A DNA stretch of 64,000 nucleotides from Rhodoblastus sp963704565 (GTDB lineage Bacteria > Pseudomonadota > Alphaproteobacteria > Rhizobiales > Beijerinckiaceae), in the NCBI GenBank assembly GCA_963704565.1, contig OY969917.1, forward strand, positions 2,604,001-2,668,000, written 5' to 3'. A model generated the notes under the pieces. The model saw only the letters and a program-made list of their open reading frames with translations, did no database searches and was not told the origin of the DNA. Each line of letters opens with the position of its first letter. Position 1 is the first letter of the stretch. Made by a program: the position numbers and the translations under genes. Below are positions 27,974 through 35,848 of this stretch, piece after piece.

Positions 27974-28534
27974 TTGCCGAGATTGTTCTCCGCTTTCGAA
28001 ATCCCGCCGGATATCGCGGCCCAGCTCGCTTTTTTCCGGGGCGGCCTGCATGGCGCGCGCTGGATCGAGCTGCGGGATTACCACGTCACTTTGCGCTTTT
28101 TCGGCGACATTGACGCGCGGGTCGCGCAAGGACTCGCCGCCGATCTCGCCGAGACCGAAACTTTGGCCGGCGCCGCGCCCTTGGCGCTCGAGCTTGACGA
28201 AATCGGCGTGTTCGGCGGCCGTCAGCCGCGCGCGCTCTTTGCGCGGGTGAAATCCGATCCGCTGCTGACGCGGCTCCAGGGCGCCCATGAGACCATCGCC
28301 CGCCGCAACGGCCTTGCGCCCGAGACCCGCAATTTCGCGCCCCATGTCACTTTGGCGCGGCTGCGCGGCGTCTCGTCGGCCGCCGTCGGCGCATGGCTGG
28401 CGGAACGGGCCTATCCCCTTGCGCTGGCCTTCGACGCCGAACGTTTCGTGCTTTACTCGTCGCGCGATTCGGTCGGCGGCGGGCCCTATCGGATCGAAAC
28501 CGTCTACCCGTTCTATGGCGACGGCGGGGATTGA
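27974..28534 (+). CDS. thpR: RNA 2',3'-cyclic phosphodiesterase
   Basis: Encodes 186 residues from TTG 27974; no ATG fits the conserved opening PRLFSAFEIPPDI. The two HxTx motifs of the 2H phosphoesterase family are HVTLRFFGDI (about residue 38) and HVTLARLRGV (about residue 120). The family opens 2',3'-cyclic phosphates on RNA ends and ligates tRNA halves in vitro. Eleven bases behind tesA and probably co-transcribed. Family assignment is firm; the cellular substrate is not known. Confidence 0.88.
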   Translation: MPRLFSAFEIPPDIAAQLAFFRGGLHGARWIELRDYHVTLRFFGDIDARVAQGLAADLAETETLAGAAPLALELDEIGVFGGRQPRALFARVKSDPLLTRLQGAHETIARRNGLAPETRNFAPHVTLARLRGVSSAAVGAWLAERAYPLALAFDAERFVLYSSRDSVGGGPYRIETVYPFYGDGGD

Positions 28535-28542
28535 CGCCGGAG

Positions 28543-29427
28543 ATGGATCGATTGGCGCCCGAAACCCCTTCCCCCGATCCCACGGCGACCGACCAGCCGC
28601 GCCGTCTCATTCTGGTCACCCGTCAATCGCCCGACTGGGCGGCGCTTGCCGCCGATTATCGCGCCGGGCGCGCGATCGACCGCGCGCGTTTTCGGCCTGA
28701 CCCGAGCGTTCCCGGCTTCCCCGACGATCTCTTCGCGCTGATCGATCTGTGGAACGAGCGATTTGCGGTCGATTTCTTCACCTGCCGCGCCCGGCTCAAA
28801 CAGATCGCCGACATGATGCTGGCGCGCATCCCCCTGGTCCGCCGCGTCGATTTCCAGGCCTTCCGCGAACAAGGCCCGGGCGAGGGCGACGCCCTGGTCT
28901 TTTTCCATGACGACGACGACTGGTTTTCGCCTGCGCTCTCGGCGCAGGCGCAGACGCTGCCGCTCGATCGGATGGATGTCGTGGTTTTTCCTCTGGTGCG
29001 GCTTTGGATCCTGACGGTGACCTTCGTTCATCCGGGATTTCCGGTTCGAGACGTCGTCGGCCGGCCCTCCCGTTTCGCCTTCCGCTATCATACCAACAAT
29101 TATGGCGTGAGCGCTCGGGTCTGCCAGGGCGACGTCATCGACGGAATGAGGGAGCACATCCCGGCTTCGGCCTTCGCGGAAAGCCGGAATTTTCGAGATT
29201 TCTACATCAACGCGCCTTTGGGCTGCACGATCAAGACGCCCTGTTCGGCCAGCATGATGGCGGAACTGAAAAAGCCCGAGAACGAGGGTCGTCAGCTCGT
29301 CGTCCGCTTCATCGACGCGATGGAGGCTCTGACAATCCCGCCGGAAGCCGAATGGATTCGCGACGGGCTCAACCTGACGCTCGATCTGTTCCGGGATGCG
29401 GCGGGGCGCGGCGAACGGATCGGTTGA
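28543..29427 (+). CDS. Unknown protein with DDDDW motif, possibly glycosyltransferase-like
   Basis: Encodes 294 residues from ATG 28543, eight bases after thpR. I do not recognise the family. No signal peptide or membrane segment. The central VFFHDDDDWFSPAL looks like a metal-binding DxD motif of nucleotide-sugar glycosyltransferases and is preceded by a helical segment (CRARLKQIADMMLARIPLV). The later part has FAFRYHTNNYGVSA and CTIKTPCSASMMAEL. A glycosyltransferase-like fold is a guess based on the acidic motif only. The gene ends seven bases before the convergent hpt stop. Confidence 0.6.
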   Translation: MDRLAPETPSPDPTATDQPRRLILVTRQSPDWAALAADYRAGRAIDRARFRPDPSVPGFPDDLFALIDLWNERFAVDFFTCRARLKQIADMMLARIPLVRRVDFQAFREQGPGEGDALVFFHDDDDWFSPALSAQAQTLPLDRMDVVVFPLVRLWILTVTFVHPGFPVRDVVGRPSRFAFRYHTNNYGVSARVCQGDVIDGMREHIPASAFAESRNFRDFYINAPLGCTIKTPCSASMMAELKKPENEGRQLVVRFIDAMEALTIPPEAEWIRDGLNLTLDLFRDAAGRGERIG

Positions 29428-29433
29428 CGGCGT

Positions 29434-29964
29434 TCAACAGCCTTCGATCACGCCGACAAAGGGCAATTGGCGAAAAAAGCCGGCGTGATCCATGCCATAG
29501 CCGACAACGAAGCGGTCCGGGCAGGAAAAGCCGACGAAATCGGCGTGAACCTCGATTTCCTTTCGGTGCGGCTTTTCCAGCAGCGCGGCGATCATCACCC
29601 GCCGCGCGCCGCGCTCGATCAACAGCTTTTTGGCGAAGGCGAGAGTTCGTCCGGACTCCAGAATATCGTCGATCAGCAGCGCGTCGCGTCCTTCGATCCG
29701 CGCCCGAATCTCGCGCATCAGCTCCATCTGGCCTGAGGATGTCGTTCCCGCGCCATAGCTGGCGACCTGAAGGAAATCGACTTCCGGCGCGACGCCGGCG
29801 CGATGCAGGGCGCGCAGGAGATCGGCGGCGAAAACGAAAGCGCCGGTCATGATCGGAATCGCGATCGGGTCACGCGGATTTGTGGCCGCGATCTCCCGCG
29901 CCATGGCTTCGACGCGGGCGGCGACCTTCGCCTCGTCGAACAGAACCGTCGGGTCGCTCACCAC
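29434..29964 (-). CDS. hpt: Hypoxanthine phosphoribosyltransferase
   Basis: Encodes 176 residues from GTG 29964 (or GTG 29961, which overlaps the upstream stop as GTGA). The PRPP-binding motif is DALLIDDILESGRTL, the pyrophosphate loop is near PIMTGAFVFAADLL, and the C-terminal purine-binding segment is CPDRFVVGYGMDHAGFFRQL. Salvages hypoxanthine and guanine to IMP and GMP in the cytoplasm. Translationally coupled to the upstream membrane-anchored protein gene, an arrangement that has no obvious metabolic reason. Confidence 0.93.
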   Translation of the reverse strand: MVSDPTVLFDEAKVAARVEAMAREIAATNPRDPIAIPIMTGAFVFAADLLRALHRAGVAPEVDFLQVASYGAGTTSSGQMELMREIRARIEGRDALLIDDILESGRTLAFAKKLLIERGARRVMIAALLEKPHRKEIEVHADFVGFSCPDRFVVGYGMDHAGFFRQLPFVGVIEGC

Positions 29965-30572
29965 GGCTCGGCCGGAGACTCCGGCCCTCCGCCGAAGCGC
30001 ACCCGCACCTCCTGGCCCTCTTTCGGCGGCGCGGCGAGCCGGGCGCGGAATTCCGCCGTTTCGCCCACCGCCAGTCGCGCCTTGGGCGGCGCGGCGATCC
30101 AGTGATAGATTTCCCGGCCTCCCGCGTCGAGTACGGAAAGCCGCATGCGCGGCGCGACGCGCGGCGTGGCGGCGAAATTGCGAATCTCACCCTCGACGAT
30201 CAGCACCGGACGGCCGTCTTCATAGGCAAGCCGCGAGACCACATGGTCGAGGCCCATGTGGCGCAAGTTCACCTTGAGGCCGAGCGCAGCGTAGAGCGGC
30301 GCCGTCGCGGGCGCGAAAGTGACGATCTGCGCGCGGGCGCCGATCAGCAGCGCCCAGGCGCCGAAGCCGGCGAACAGCCATGAGATCAGCCCCGGCGCGC
30401 GTCGCGTCGAGGCGACGGCGGCAGGCGCGTCAAGGCCTGAACCGGCGCGCGGCAGGACGGGAGCGCGGCGGCCAGAGGCGGCGACGACGCCCAGCCTCCC
30501 GGCCTCGCGCCGAGGCGGCGCGAAGTCGAAGGCATGATCCTCGATCGACGAAAAATGGGATGCTGAAGGCAT
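29958..30572 (-). CDS. DUF3426-like single-pass membrane protein
   Basis: Encodes 204 residues. A disordered N-terminus (about 1-62, Pro/Arg/Ala rich) precedes one membrane segment (ISWLFAGFGAWALLIGARA). The outside part APLYAALGLKVNLRHMGL and VEGEIRNFAATPRVAPRMRL matches the DUF3426 domain of alphaproteobacterial zinc-ribbon (MJ0042) proteins. The usual N-terminal CxxC zinc ribbon is missing here, either lost or replaced. It is divergent from ftsE, a neighbourhood conserved in Hyphomicrobiales. Function unknown. Confidence 0.65.
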   Translation of the reverse strand: MPSASHFSSIEDHAFDFAPPRREAGRLGVVAASGRRAPVLPRAGSGLDAPAAVASTRRAPGLISWLFAGFGAWALLIGARAQIVTFAPATAPLYAALGLKVNLRHMGLDHVVSRLAYEDGRPVLIVEGEIRNFAATPRVAPRMRLSVLDAGGREIYHWIAAPPKARLAVGETAEFRARLAAPPKEGQEVRVRFGGGPESPAEPW

Positions 30573-30723
30573 GAAGGCGCCTTGGCTGGGGACGGGCTCG
30601 CGTGGTTGTTCGCAAATGAGAATCGTGCCGCTATAGTTAAAACGTGGTTAAGGGCGCGCAATTCGTTGCCTTGCGTCTGCCGCTTGCGCGCGATCCAAGG
30701 TGGGACCGGAGGGGGAGCGTCTT

Positions 30724-31386
30724 TTGGTCCGGTTCGAAAATGTCGGCTTGCGATATGGCATGGGCGCGGAAATCCTGCGCGACATCAGTTTCGACATCAA
30801 GCCGCGCACGTTTCAGTTTCTCACCGGCCCGTCGGGCGCCGGCAAGACCACGCTGCTGCGGCTGATCCTGCTGGCCATGCCGCCGACGCGCGGCCTCATA
30901 ACCTTGTTCGGCAAGGATTCGGGCGCCCTCGACAAGGCGGAAATCACCGACCTGCGCCGCAAGGTCGGGGTGGTCTTTCAGGATTTCCGCCTGCTCGACC
31001 ATCTCACCACCTACCAGAACGTCGCGCTGCCCCTGCGCGTGCTGGAGCGCGAAGAGGCGAGCTATCGCACCGAAGTCATGGAGCTTCTGAGCTGGGTCGG
31101 CCTCGGCGACCGCACCCATGTCTTTCCGCCGGTCCTTTCGGGCGGCGAAAAGCAGCGCGCCGCCATCGCTCGCGCCCTGATCATGCGGCCGCAATTGCTG
31201 CTGGCCGACGAGCCGACCGGCAATGTCGATCCCTCGCTGGCGCGCCGGCTGATGCGGCTCTTTCTGGAGCTGCATAAATCGGGCACGTCGGTCGTCATCG
31301 CCACCCACGACCTCGCGCTGATGGACCAGTTCGACGGCGCGCGGCGGCTGGTGCTGGGCGACGGCCGCCTGCACATCTACGAATGA
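30724..31386 (+). CDS. ftsE: Cell division ATP-binding protein FtsE
   Basis: Encodes 220 residues from TTG 30724, which is preceded by GGGGGAG at good distance and gives the usual opening VRFENVGLRYG; GTG 30700 is an alternative with weaker spacing. Walker A is GPSGAGKTTLL, Q-loop VVFQDFRLLDHL, signature LSGGEKQRAAIARAL, Walker B LLLADEPTGNVD, switch His in IATHDLAL. With FtsX it forms the divisome ABC complex that controls peptidoglycan hydrolases. ftsX follows after seven bases. Confidence 0.93.
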   Translation: MVRFENVGLRYGMGAEILRDISFDIKPRTFQFLTGPSGAGKTTLLRLILLAMPPTRGLITLFGKDSGALDKAEITDLRRKVGVVFQDFRLLDHLTTYQNVALPLRVLEREEASYRTEVMELLSWVGLGDRTHVFPPVLSGGEKQRAAIARALIMRPQLLLADEPTGNVDPSLARRLMRLFLELHKSGTSVVIATHDLALMDQFDGARRLVLGDGRLHIYE

Positions 31387-31393
31387 GCGCCCG

Positions 31394-32368
31394 ATGACCC
31401 TTGCCTCCGATTCGAGCCAAACCCGCGCGCCCATCGAAACGGTCGATTTGAGCAATTCTTGGAGCCGGACGCCGCTGGTGCCGGCCGAAACCGTGGCGGG
31501 AAAAGCCCTGACGATCGTCATCGCCATCATGACCTTTCTCGCCGCCCTGAACGCCGGCTTCGCCATCGTGCTCGCCGACGCCTCGCGCGAATGGCGCGGC
31601 GAAGTCGGGCTGGAAATGACGATCCAGCTCCTGCCGCGTCCCAGCCGGGACATCGAAGCCGACGTCGCCAGGGCGGTGAAAATCGCCGCCGCCTTCCCCG
31701 GCGTCGCCGAGGCGCGCGCCTTCAGCCGGAAGGAATCGGAAGATCTGCTCACGCCCTGGCTTGGCGCCGGGCTGGACCTCGGCCAATTGCCGGTGCCGCG
31801 CCTGATCGTGGTGCGGCGCGACCCGCGAACGCCGCTGGACGCCGCCGGATTGCGCGCCGCGCTCGACGCCGCCTTGCCCAATGCGGTTCTCGACGATCAC
31901 GGCGCCTGGATGCAGCGGCTGGGAACCATGGCGCAGGTGGTTGTCGGCGGCGCGGCGGCGATTTTTGTGCTGGTGCTGATCGCCATGGCGCTCGCCGTCG
32001 GCTTCGCCACCCGCGGCGCGATGGCGGGCAACCGCGACATCATCGAGGCGCTGCATTTCGTCGGCGCGGCCGACGGTTTCATCGCCCGGCAGTTCCAGTT
32101 CCATTTTCTGCGGCTCGGCCTGCGCGGCGGGGTGCTGGGCGGCGGCGCGGCGATCGCGCTGTTCCTGCTGCTCGGCTTCCTGTCGCGCCATTGGACGGCG
32201 AGCGCCGGCGGCGAACAGGCGGAGGCCTTGTTTGGCTCTTTTTCGCTGGGCTGGACCGGGCTCGGCGTCATCGTGGCGATCTCGCTGGCGGCGGCCTTGA
32301 TCGCCGGCCTGATGTCGCGCGCCATCGTTTTTCGCGCCTTGCGCTCTTTCTTCCTGGCGCCAAACTGA
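31394..32368 (+). CDS. ftsX: Cell division protein FtsX
   Basis: Encodes 324 residues. The FtsX layout is complete: first membrane segment ALTIVIAIMTFLAALNAGF, a periplasmic domain of about 120 residues (LEMTIQLLPRPSRDIEADV), then three segments (VVVGGAAAIFVLVLIAMALA, GGGAAIALFLLLGFLS and LGVIVAISLAAALIAGLM). It transmits ATP hydrolysis by FtsE to amidase activation at the septum. Its last 19 bases are the first copy of a tandem repeat that continues for about 60 bases downstream. Confidence 0.92.
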   Translation: MTLASDSSQTRAPIETVDLSNSWSRTPLVPAETVAGKALTIVIAIMTFLAALNAGFAIVLADASREWRGEVGLEMTIQLLPRPSRDIEADVARAVKIAAAFPGVAEARAFSRKESEDLLTPWLGAGLDLGQLPVPRLIVVRRDPRTPLDAAGLRAALDAALPNAVLDDHGAWMQRLGTMAQVVVGGAAAIFVLVLIAMALAVGFATRGAMAGNRDIIEALHFVGAADGFIARQFQFHFLRLGLRGGVLGGGAAIALFLLLGFLSRHWTASAGGEQAEALFGSFSLGWTGLGVIVAISLAAALIAGLMSRAIVFRALRSFFLAPN

Positions 32369-32429
32369 CTTGCTTCCTGGCGTCGAACTGACTTCCTGGA
32401 TTCAAACTGACTTCCTGGATTCAACCTGA
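32350..32429 (+). repeat. Tandem 19-bp repeats at the ftsX 3' end
   Basis: Four copies of CTTCCTGGATTCAAACTGA-like units at 32350-32368 (the ftsX end with its stop), 32373-32391, 32392-32410 and 32411-32429, differing at a few positions; a four-base CTTG separates copies 1 and 2. Each copy carries the TGA. Downstream copies are non-coding. Confidence 0.88.
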
Positions 32430-32513
32430 CTTGGCCGGTTTTTCGCGCGCGGGAGGGCGAGAACGCCCGCCGGGGGCTTTTCTTTTGGCCCCGGCTCCGG
32501 CAAAAGGAGCGCC

Positions 32514-33290
32514 ATGATTTTCCTGCGCTCCCTGCTGTTCAACATCGCCTTCTATCTGTGCACCGCCGTTTTCGCGATCGGCGGCCTGCCGACCATGATT
32601 TTCGGCCGCAAGGCGATTCTTGAGCTGGCGCGCGCCTGGGCCCGCGCCAGCCTGTGGCTGCTCGACGCGATCTGCGGCGTGAAGGTCGAATTTCGCGGCG
32701 TCGAAAATATCCCGCGGCAAGGCTGCATCATCGCCTCCAAGCACCAGTCGGCGCTGGAGACGCTGGCGCTGGTCACCCAGGTCAAGGATTTCACCTATAT
32801 CCTCAAGCGCGAACTGACCTTCATTCCGCTGTTCGGGCAATATCTTCTGCTCAGCGACCAGATCGCCATCAACCGCGCCAATCGCGCGGCCGCGATGAGC
32901 CGGCTCATCGCGCTCGCCGGCAAGGCGATCGCGGAAGGACGCGCCATTTTCATTTTCCCTGAAGGCACCCGCCGCCCGGCGGGCGCGCCGCCGCGCTACA
33001 AGAATGGCGTCAACCATCTCTATGGCGCCGCCCATGCGCCTTGCGTGCCGGTGGCGCTCAACTCGGGCCTGTTCTGGCCGCGCCGCACCGTGCTGCGCCG
33101 TCCGGGAACCGCGGTGATCGAGTTCCTGCCGGCGATCCCGGCGGATCTGCCACTGGCCGAATTCGCCCAAACCTTGCAGGAACGCATCGAGACCGCCTCC
33201 AACCGCCTGATCGCCGACGCTCTGGCCGCCAACCCGGCCCTTGCCGCCAATCTCGCCCAAAAGGAACAGGCCGCGCCGGCGGCGTCTTGA
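32514..33290 (+). CDS. plsC: 1-acyl-sn-glycerol-3-phosphate acyltransferase (PlsC family)
   Basis: Encodes 258 residues; AAAGGAG lies upstream of ATG 32514. N-terminal membrane anchor (LLFNIAFYLCTAVFAIGGL). Motif I is SKHQSALET, the H-x4-E form common in alphaproteobacteria; the substrate motif is IFIFPEGTRRPAGAP; NRAN and VPVALNSGLFWPRR are further family blocks. It transfers an acyl chain to lysophosphatidic acid at the inner membrane to give phosphatidic acid. The gene follows ftsEX, a common order in Hyphomicrobiales; the C-terminal 40 residues are an Ala-rich extension. Confidence 0.9.
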   Translation: MIFLRSLLFNIAFYLCTAVFAIGGLPTMIFGRKAILELARAWARASLWLLDAICGVKVEFRGVENIPRQGCIIASKHQSALETLALVTQVKDFTYILKRELTFIPLFGQYLLLSDQIAINRANRAAAMSRLIALAGKAIAEGRAIFIFPEGTRRPAGAPPRYKNGVNHLYGAAHAPCVPVALNSGLFWPRRTVLRRPGTAVIEFLPAIPADLPLAEFAQTLQERIETASNRLIADALAANPALAANLAQKEQAAPAAS

Positions 33291-33305
33291 CATTGAACTC
33301 GTTTT

Positions 33306-33320
33306 GTTCTTATTTTGTTT
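33306..33320 (+). promoter_or_regulatory. LexA-like box overlapping a promoter
   Basis: GTTC-N7-GTTT, one base away from the alphaproteobacterial LexA consensus GTTC-N7-GTTC. It overlaps the spacer and -10 of a possible promoter, TTGACA (33287-33292) and TATTTT (33311-33316) with 18 bases between. It lies about 30 bases before the unknown gene at 33350. Confidence 0.4.
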
Positions 33321-33349
33321 GCATGACGTTTCGGCATTGAGGTCGGATC

Positions 33350-33736
33350 ATGGACCGTCTTGCATTTCCTTTCGCCGCCGATCGCCGCGACAACCGCCCT
33401 TTGGCCAGCCTGTCGCGCACCGGCCTGGAAAAATTGTTCCATAGCTGGTTCGGCGCTTCCGGGCGGCGCTATATCTGCTCGGTCTATGCCGTCGGCGCGA
33501 CGCCGGTTTTCGACCGGAGCCGCGCCGTGGTCGCCGCCGTGCGGCGCGACGGCGCTCATAGCCAAATCGCCTTTGTCTTCGCGCCGAACCCGGACGATGA
33601 CGATTTCACCTTCTGGACATCGCGGGCGCGCGCCCGCGGCGCCTGCGAATGGCACGTCCATCTGCTGGGCGAGACGCCGGAGGCCCGCGCCGCGATCCTG
33701 AGCGATCTGGAGCCGGCGCGGCGGCTCGCCGCATGA
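33350..33736 (+). CDS. Conserved-looking small protein of unknown function
   Basis: Encodes 128 residues. No signal peptide or membrane segment. It has a compact mixed alpha/beta composition (YICSVYAVGATPVFDRSRAV, SQIAFVFAPNPDDDDFTFW, CEWHVHLLGET). I do not recognise the family. The LexA-like box just upstream suggests possible SOS control. It lies between plsC and a DUF2125 gene but with its own putative promoter. Confidence 0.65.
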   Translation: MDRLAFPFAADRRDNRPLASLSRTGLEKLFHSWFGASGRRYICSVYAVGATPVFDRSRAVVAAVRRDGAHSQIAFVFAPNPDDDDFTFWTSRARARGACEWHVHLLGETPEARAAILSDLEPARRLAA

Positions 33737-33829
33737 CTTTTTTGACCAGCGGCCTCGTCTAGCTCCACTTTTGCTTTAGGATGGCCGCCGATTCGCCGGC
33801 CTTTCCGGCGCGAGATCCGGAAGTTCCGC

Positions 33830-34843
33830 ATGGCCCTCACGCGCCGCTCCATCGTCATCGCTTCAATCGTCCTGCTTTGCTTCGGCGTCGGCGAATTCTG
33901 GTTCTTTGCCGCCAATCGGCTCGGCTTTTACGTCAACCAGCCCTTGCTCGGCGGGAAGTCCCTCGCCGACATTTGCGACAGCAGCGACACCACCGGCTTC
34001 CCCTTCCGTCTCAAGCTGAACTGTCACCAGCCGACCGCCCCCGTGCGCATCGGCGACGGCTTGTTTTTGGTCGGCGTCGAGGACGCGCAGGGCGTCGCGA
34101 GCCTGTTCTCGCCCAATCATGTCGTCCTGACTGTTTCGAGCCCGATCGTCGTCAGGAAGGCGGACGGTTCGGCCTTCGCCAAGATCCGCCACGACGGCCT
34201 GACGCTCGAAGCGGTCTGGGGCCGCGCCGGCCTGCAACAGGTCCGTCTCGACGCGACCGCTTTCGACTGGCGTCCCGAATCCCCCGAGGCCGGCGTCGCT
34301 GTGAATATCCAGAAATTGACCGCCTCGGCCGCCCCGCAAGGCGACCCCAACGCCCCGTCGTCCCTGCATTTGGACATATCGGGCGACGGGGTGACCGCGC
34401 CGGCCCTGCAAGCCTTGCTGAAAAGCACAGGCTCGGGCCATTTCGCCGCCTCGGGCGACATAGCGCCGGCGCCGCGCCTCGGCGAGGATTGGCGCGTCGC
34501 GCTGGAAGACTGGCGCAAGAAGCCCGGCTCCGTGACCGTTCAACAGTTGGAATGGCAGTCCGGCGACTTGGCTTTGCGGCTCGACGGCGCCCTGTCGCTC
34601 GATGACGGCCATCGTCTCTCCGGGCGCTTGAACCTCGCCGCGCAAGGCGCGGGCGCGCTGCTCGTGCGCTTTGGCGTTCCGGCCTCCGCCGCCCAGGCGC
34701 AAAATATCCTCGGCGCCCTGCTGGGGCAGGGCGCGGGCGCCAAAAGCGACGCCAATACCATCAAATTGCCTCTGGCCCTGGCCAATGGCCAGATTTTCAT
34801 CGGTCCCTTCCGCCTGCCGCAAAAACTTCAACCGCTTTATTGA
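33830..34843 (+). CDS. DUF2125 domain-containing exported/anchored protein
   Basis: Encodes 337 residues; GGAAG precedes ATG 33830. Residues 5-28 are an uncleaved or cleavable signal anchor (IVIASIVLLCFGVGEFWFFA). The body is beta-rich, with GFPFRLKLNCHQP and a C-terminal ANGQIFIGPFRLPQKLQPLY, which fit the DUF2125 family of alphaproteobacterial periplasmic proteins. Function unknown. It ends next to the convergent chorismate mutase gene with six bases between stops. Confidence 0.78.
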   Translation: MALTRRSIVIASIVLLCFGVGEFWFFAANRLGFYVNQPLLGGKSLADICDSSDTTGFPFRLKLNCHQPTAPVRIGDGLFLVGVEDAQGVASLFSPNHVVLTVSSPIVVRKADGSAFAKIRHDGLTLEAVWGRAGLQQVRLDATAFDWRPESPEAGVAVNIQKLTASAAPQGDPNAPSSLHLDISGDGVTAPALQALLKSTGSGHFAASGDIAPAPRLGEDWRVALEDWRKKPGSVTVQQLEWQSGDLALRLDGALSLDDGHRLSGRLNLAAQGAGALLVRFGVPASAAQAQNILGALLGQGAGAKSDANTIKLPLALANGQIFIGPFRLPQKLQPLY

Positions 34844-34849
34844 GCGGCG

Positions 34850-35701
34850 TCAGCCGAGGGCGAAACGTTCGGCATGGCTGCCAAGCCAGGCCACATTTTG
34901 CGGCGCCGACGCGAAGGCCGCGCGAAATCGCGCCTCGTCCCAGTCGCCCGGCGCGGAGGCGAGAAGGGATATTCCGCCGCCCGCCGCGTCGCGCCCGAGG
35001 CGTTCGCAACCCAGGGCTGTCAAAGCCGCGTCGTCCGGCCCCTCGCCCGCCCATTGCGCGGAAAACAGCGCGACATCGCGCGCCGCCGCCTCGGCCAGAG
35101 GATTGGAGATGATGAAGACCGGCATTCCGGCGGGATGATCGGGACGTTCGACAAAGGGCAGGCGGGCGATGATCTTGGGCGCGCCCTCGCCGGCGAGGCT
35201 TTCCCACCATCGCGCCTCGCCCTTGCGCCAATTGGCGCGCAACATGCCGAGGTCGCCGCCGCCTTCCCCCCGCCCCGAGGCCGCCACCGCCGCGATTGTC
35301 TCCCATGGGCTCGCATGGCTGAGCAGCGGCACGGTGAAGCCGAAATGGAACCGCGCCGAATCGCGCATGGCCGCGTCGCCGCCCGACATGTCGGCGTGCA
35401 CCGCATAAGGCGACTGGACGAAAGTGAAGGTCGAAATGATCACCCGCCAAATGCTCTCGACCGTGTCGAGCGGCAGCCGGCCGCGATGACGCGCGGCGAT
35501 GACCCGCATCATGTCGGCCTCGCGGCCCGGCCGGAACGCTGAGCCGCCGCCCTGGCGCGCCTTGACCGCGATCAGCCGGTCGATGATCCCGCCGCGCTCG
35601 ATCAGAAGTTCGTGCATTTCGCCGTCGATCCGATCGATTTCCGCGCGCAGTTCGGCCAGCGATTCCAGAGCGGCGTTTTCAGTCATGGGCTCGATCGTCA
35701 T
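34850..35701 (-). CDS. Chorismate mutase family protein
   Basis: Encodes 283 residues. The first 90 residues are an AroQ-type helical chorismate mutase domain (LRAEIDRIDGEMHELLIERG, IDRLIAVKARQ, FRPGREADMMRVIAARH). The following 190 residues resemble a degenerate prephenate dehydratase-like sensor region (FTVPLLSHASPWETIAAVA, LPFVERPDHPAGMPVFIISN) without a clear catalytic T-R-F motif. It converts chorismate to prephenate for Phe/Tyr synthesis, or acts as a regulated mutase. The start is ATG 35701 or ATG 35686. Divergent from metX. Confidence 0.78.
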   Translation of the reverse strand: MTIEPMTENAALESLAELRAEIDRIDGEMHELLIERGGIIDRLIAVKARQGGGSAFRPGREADMMRVIAARHRGRLPLDTVESIWRVIISTFTFVQSPYAVHADMSGGDAAMRDSARFHFGFTVPLLSHASPWETIAAVAASGRGEGGGDLGMLRANWRKGEARWWESLAGEGAPKIIARLPFVERPDHPAGMPVFIISNPLAEAAARDVALFSAQWAGEGPDDAALTALGCERLGRDAAGGGISLLASAPGDWDEARFRAAFASAPQNVAWLGSHAERFALG

Positions 35702-35782
35702 CTCGAAAGCGTCGGACCCCCGTTGGGTCCGCTCCTTCTATAAACGGCGCGCGCGCGCAAGCAAACGCCGCGCGGCCTTTCC

Positions 35783-35812
35783 TTGACTTGGGCGAAAAGA
35801 GGCTTCTATATA
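35783..35812 (+). promoter_or_regulatory. Predicted sigma70 promoter of metX-metW
   Basis: TTGACT at 35783-35788, 18-base spacer, TATATA at 35807-35812; transcription would begin near 35819, about 30 bases before the GTG start of metX. The leader is too short for a SAM riboswitch. Confidence 0.6.
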
Positions 35813-35848
35813 ACAAACGATCCGTTCGGAAGATCGAACAGTAGCGCC

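Noticed and set aside
35702..35848. SAM riboswitch upstream of metX
   Set aside because: The predicted leader is only about 30 bases long and shows no SAM-II-like pseudoknot pattern.
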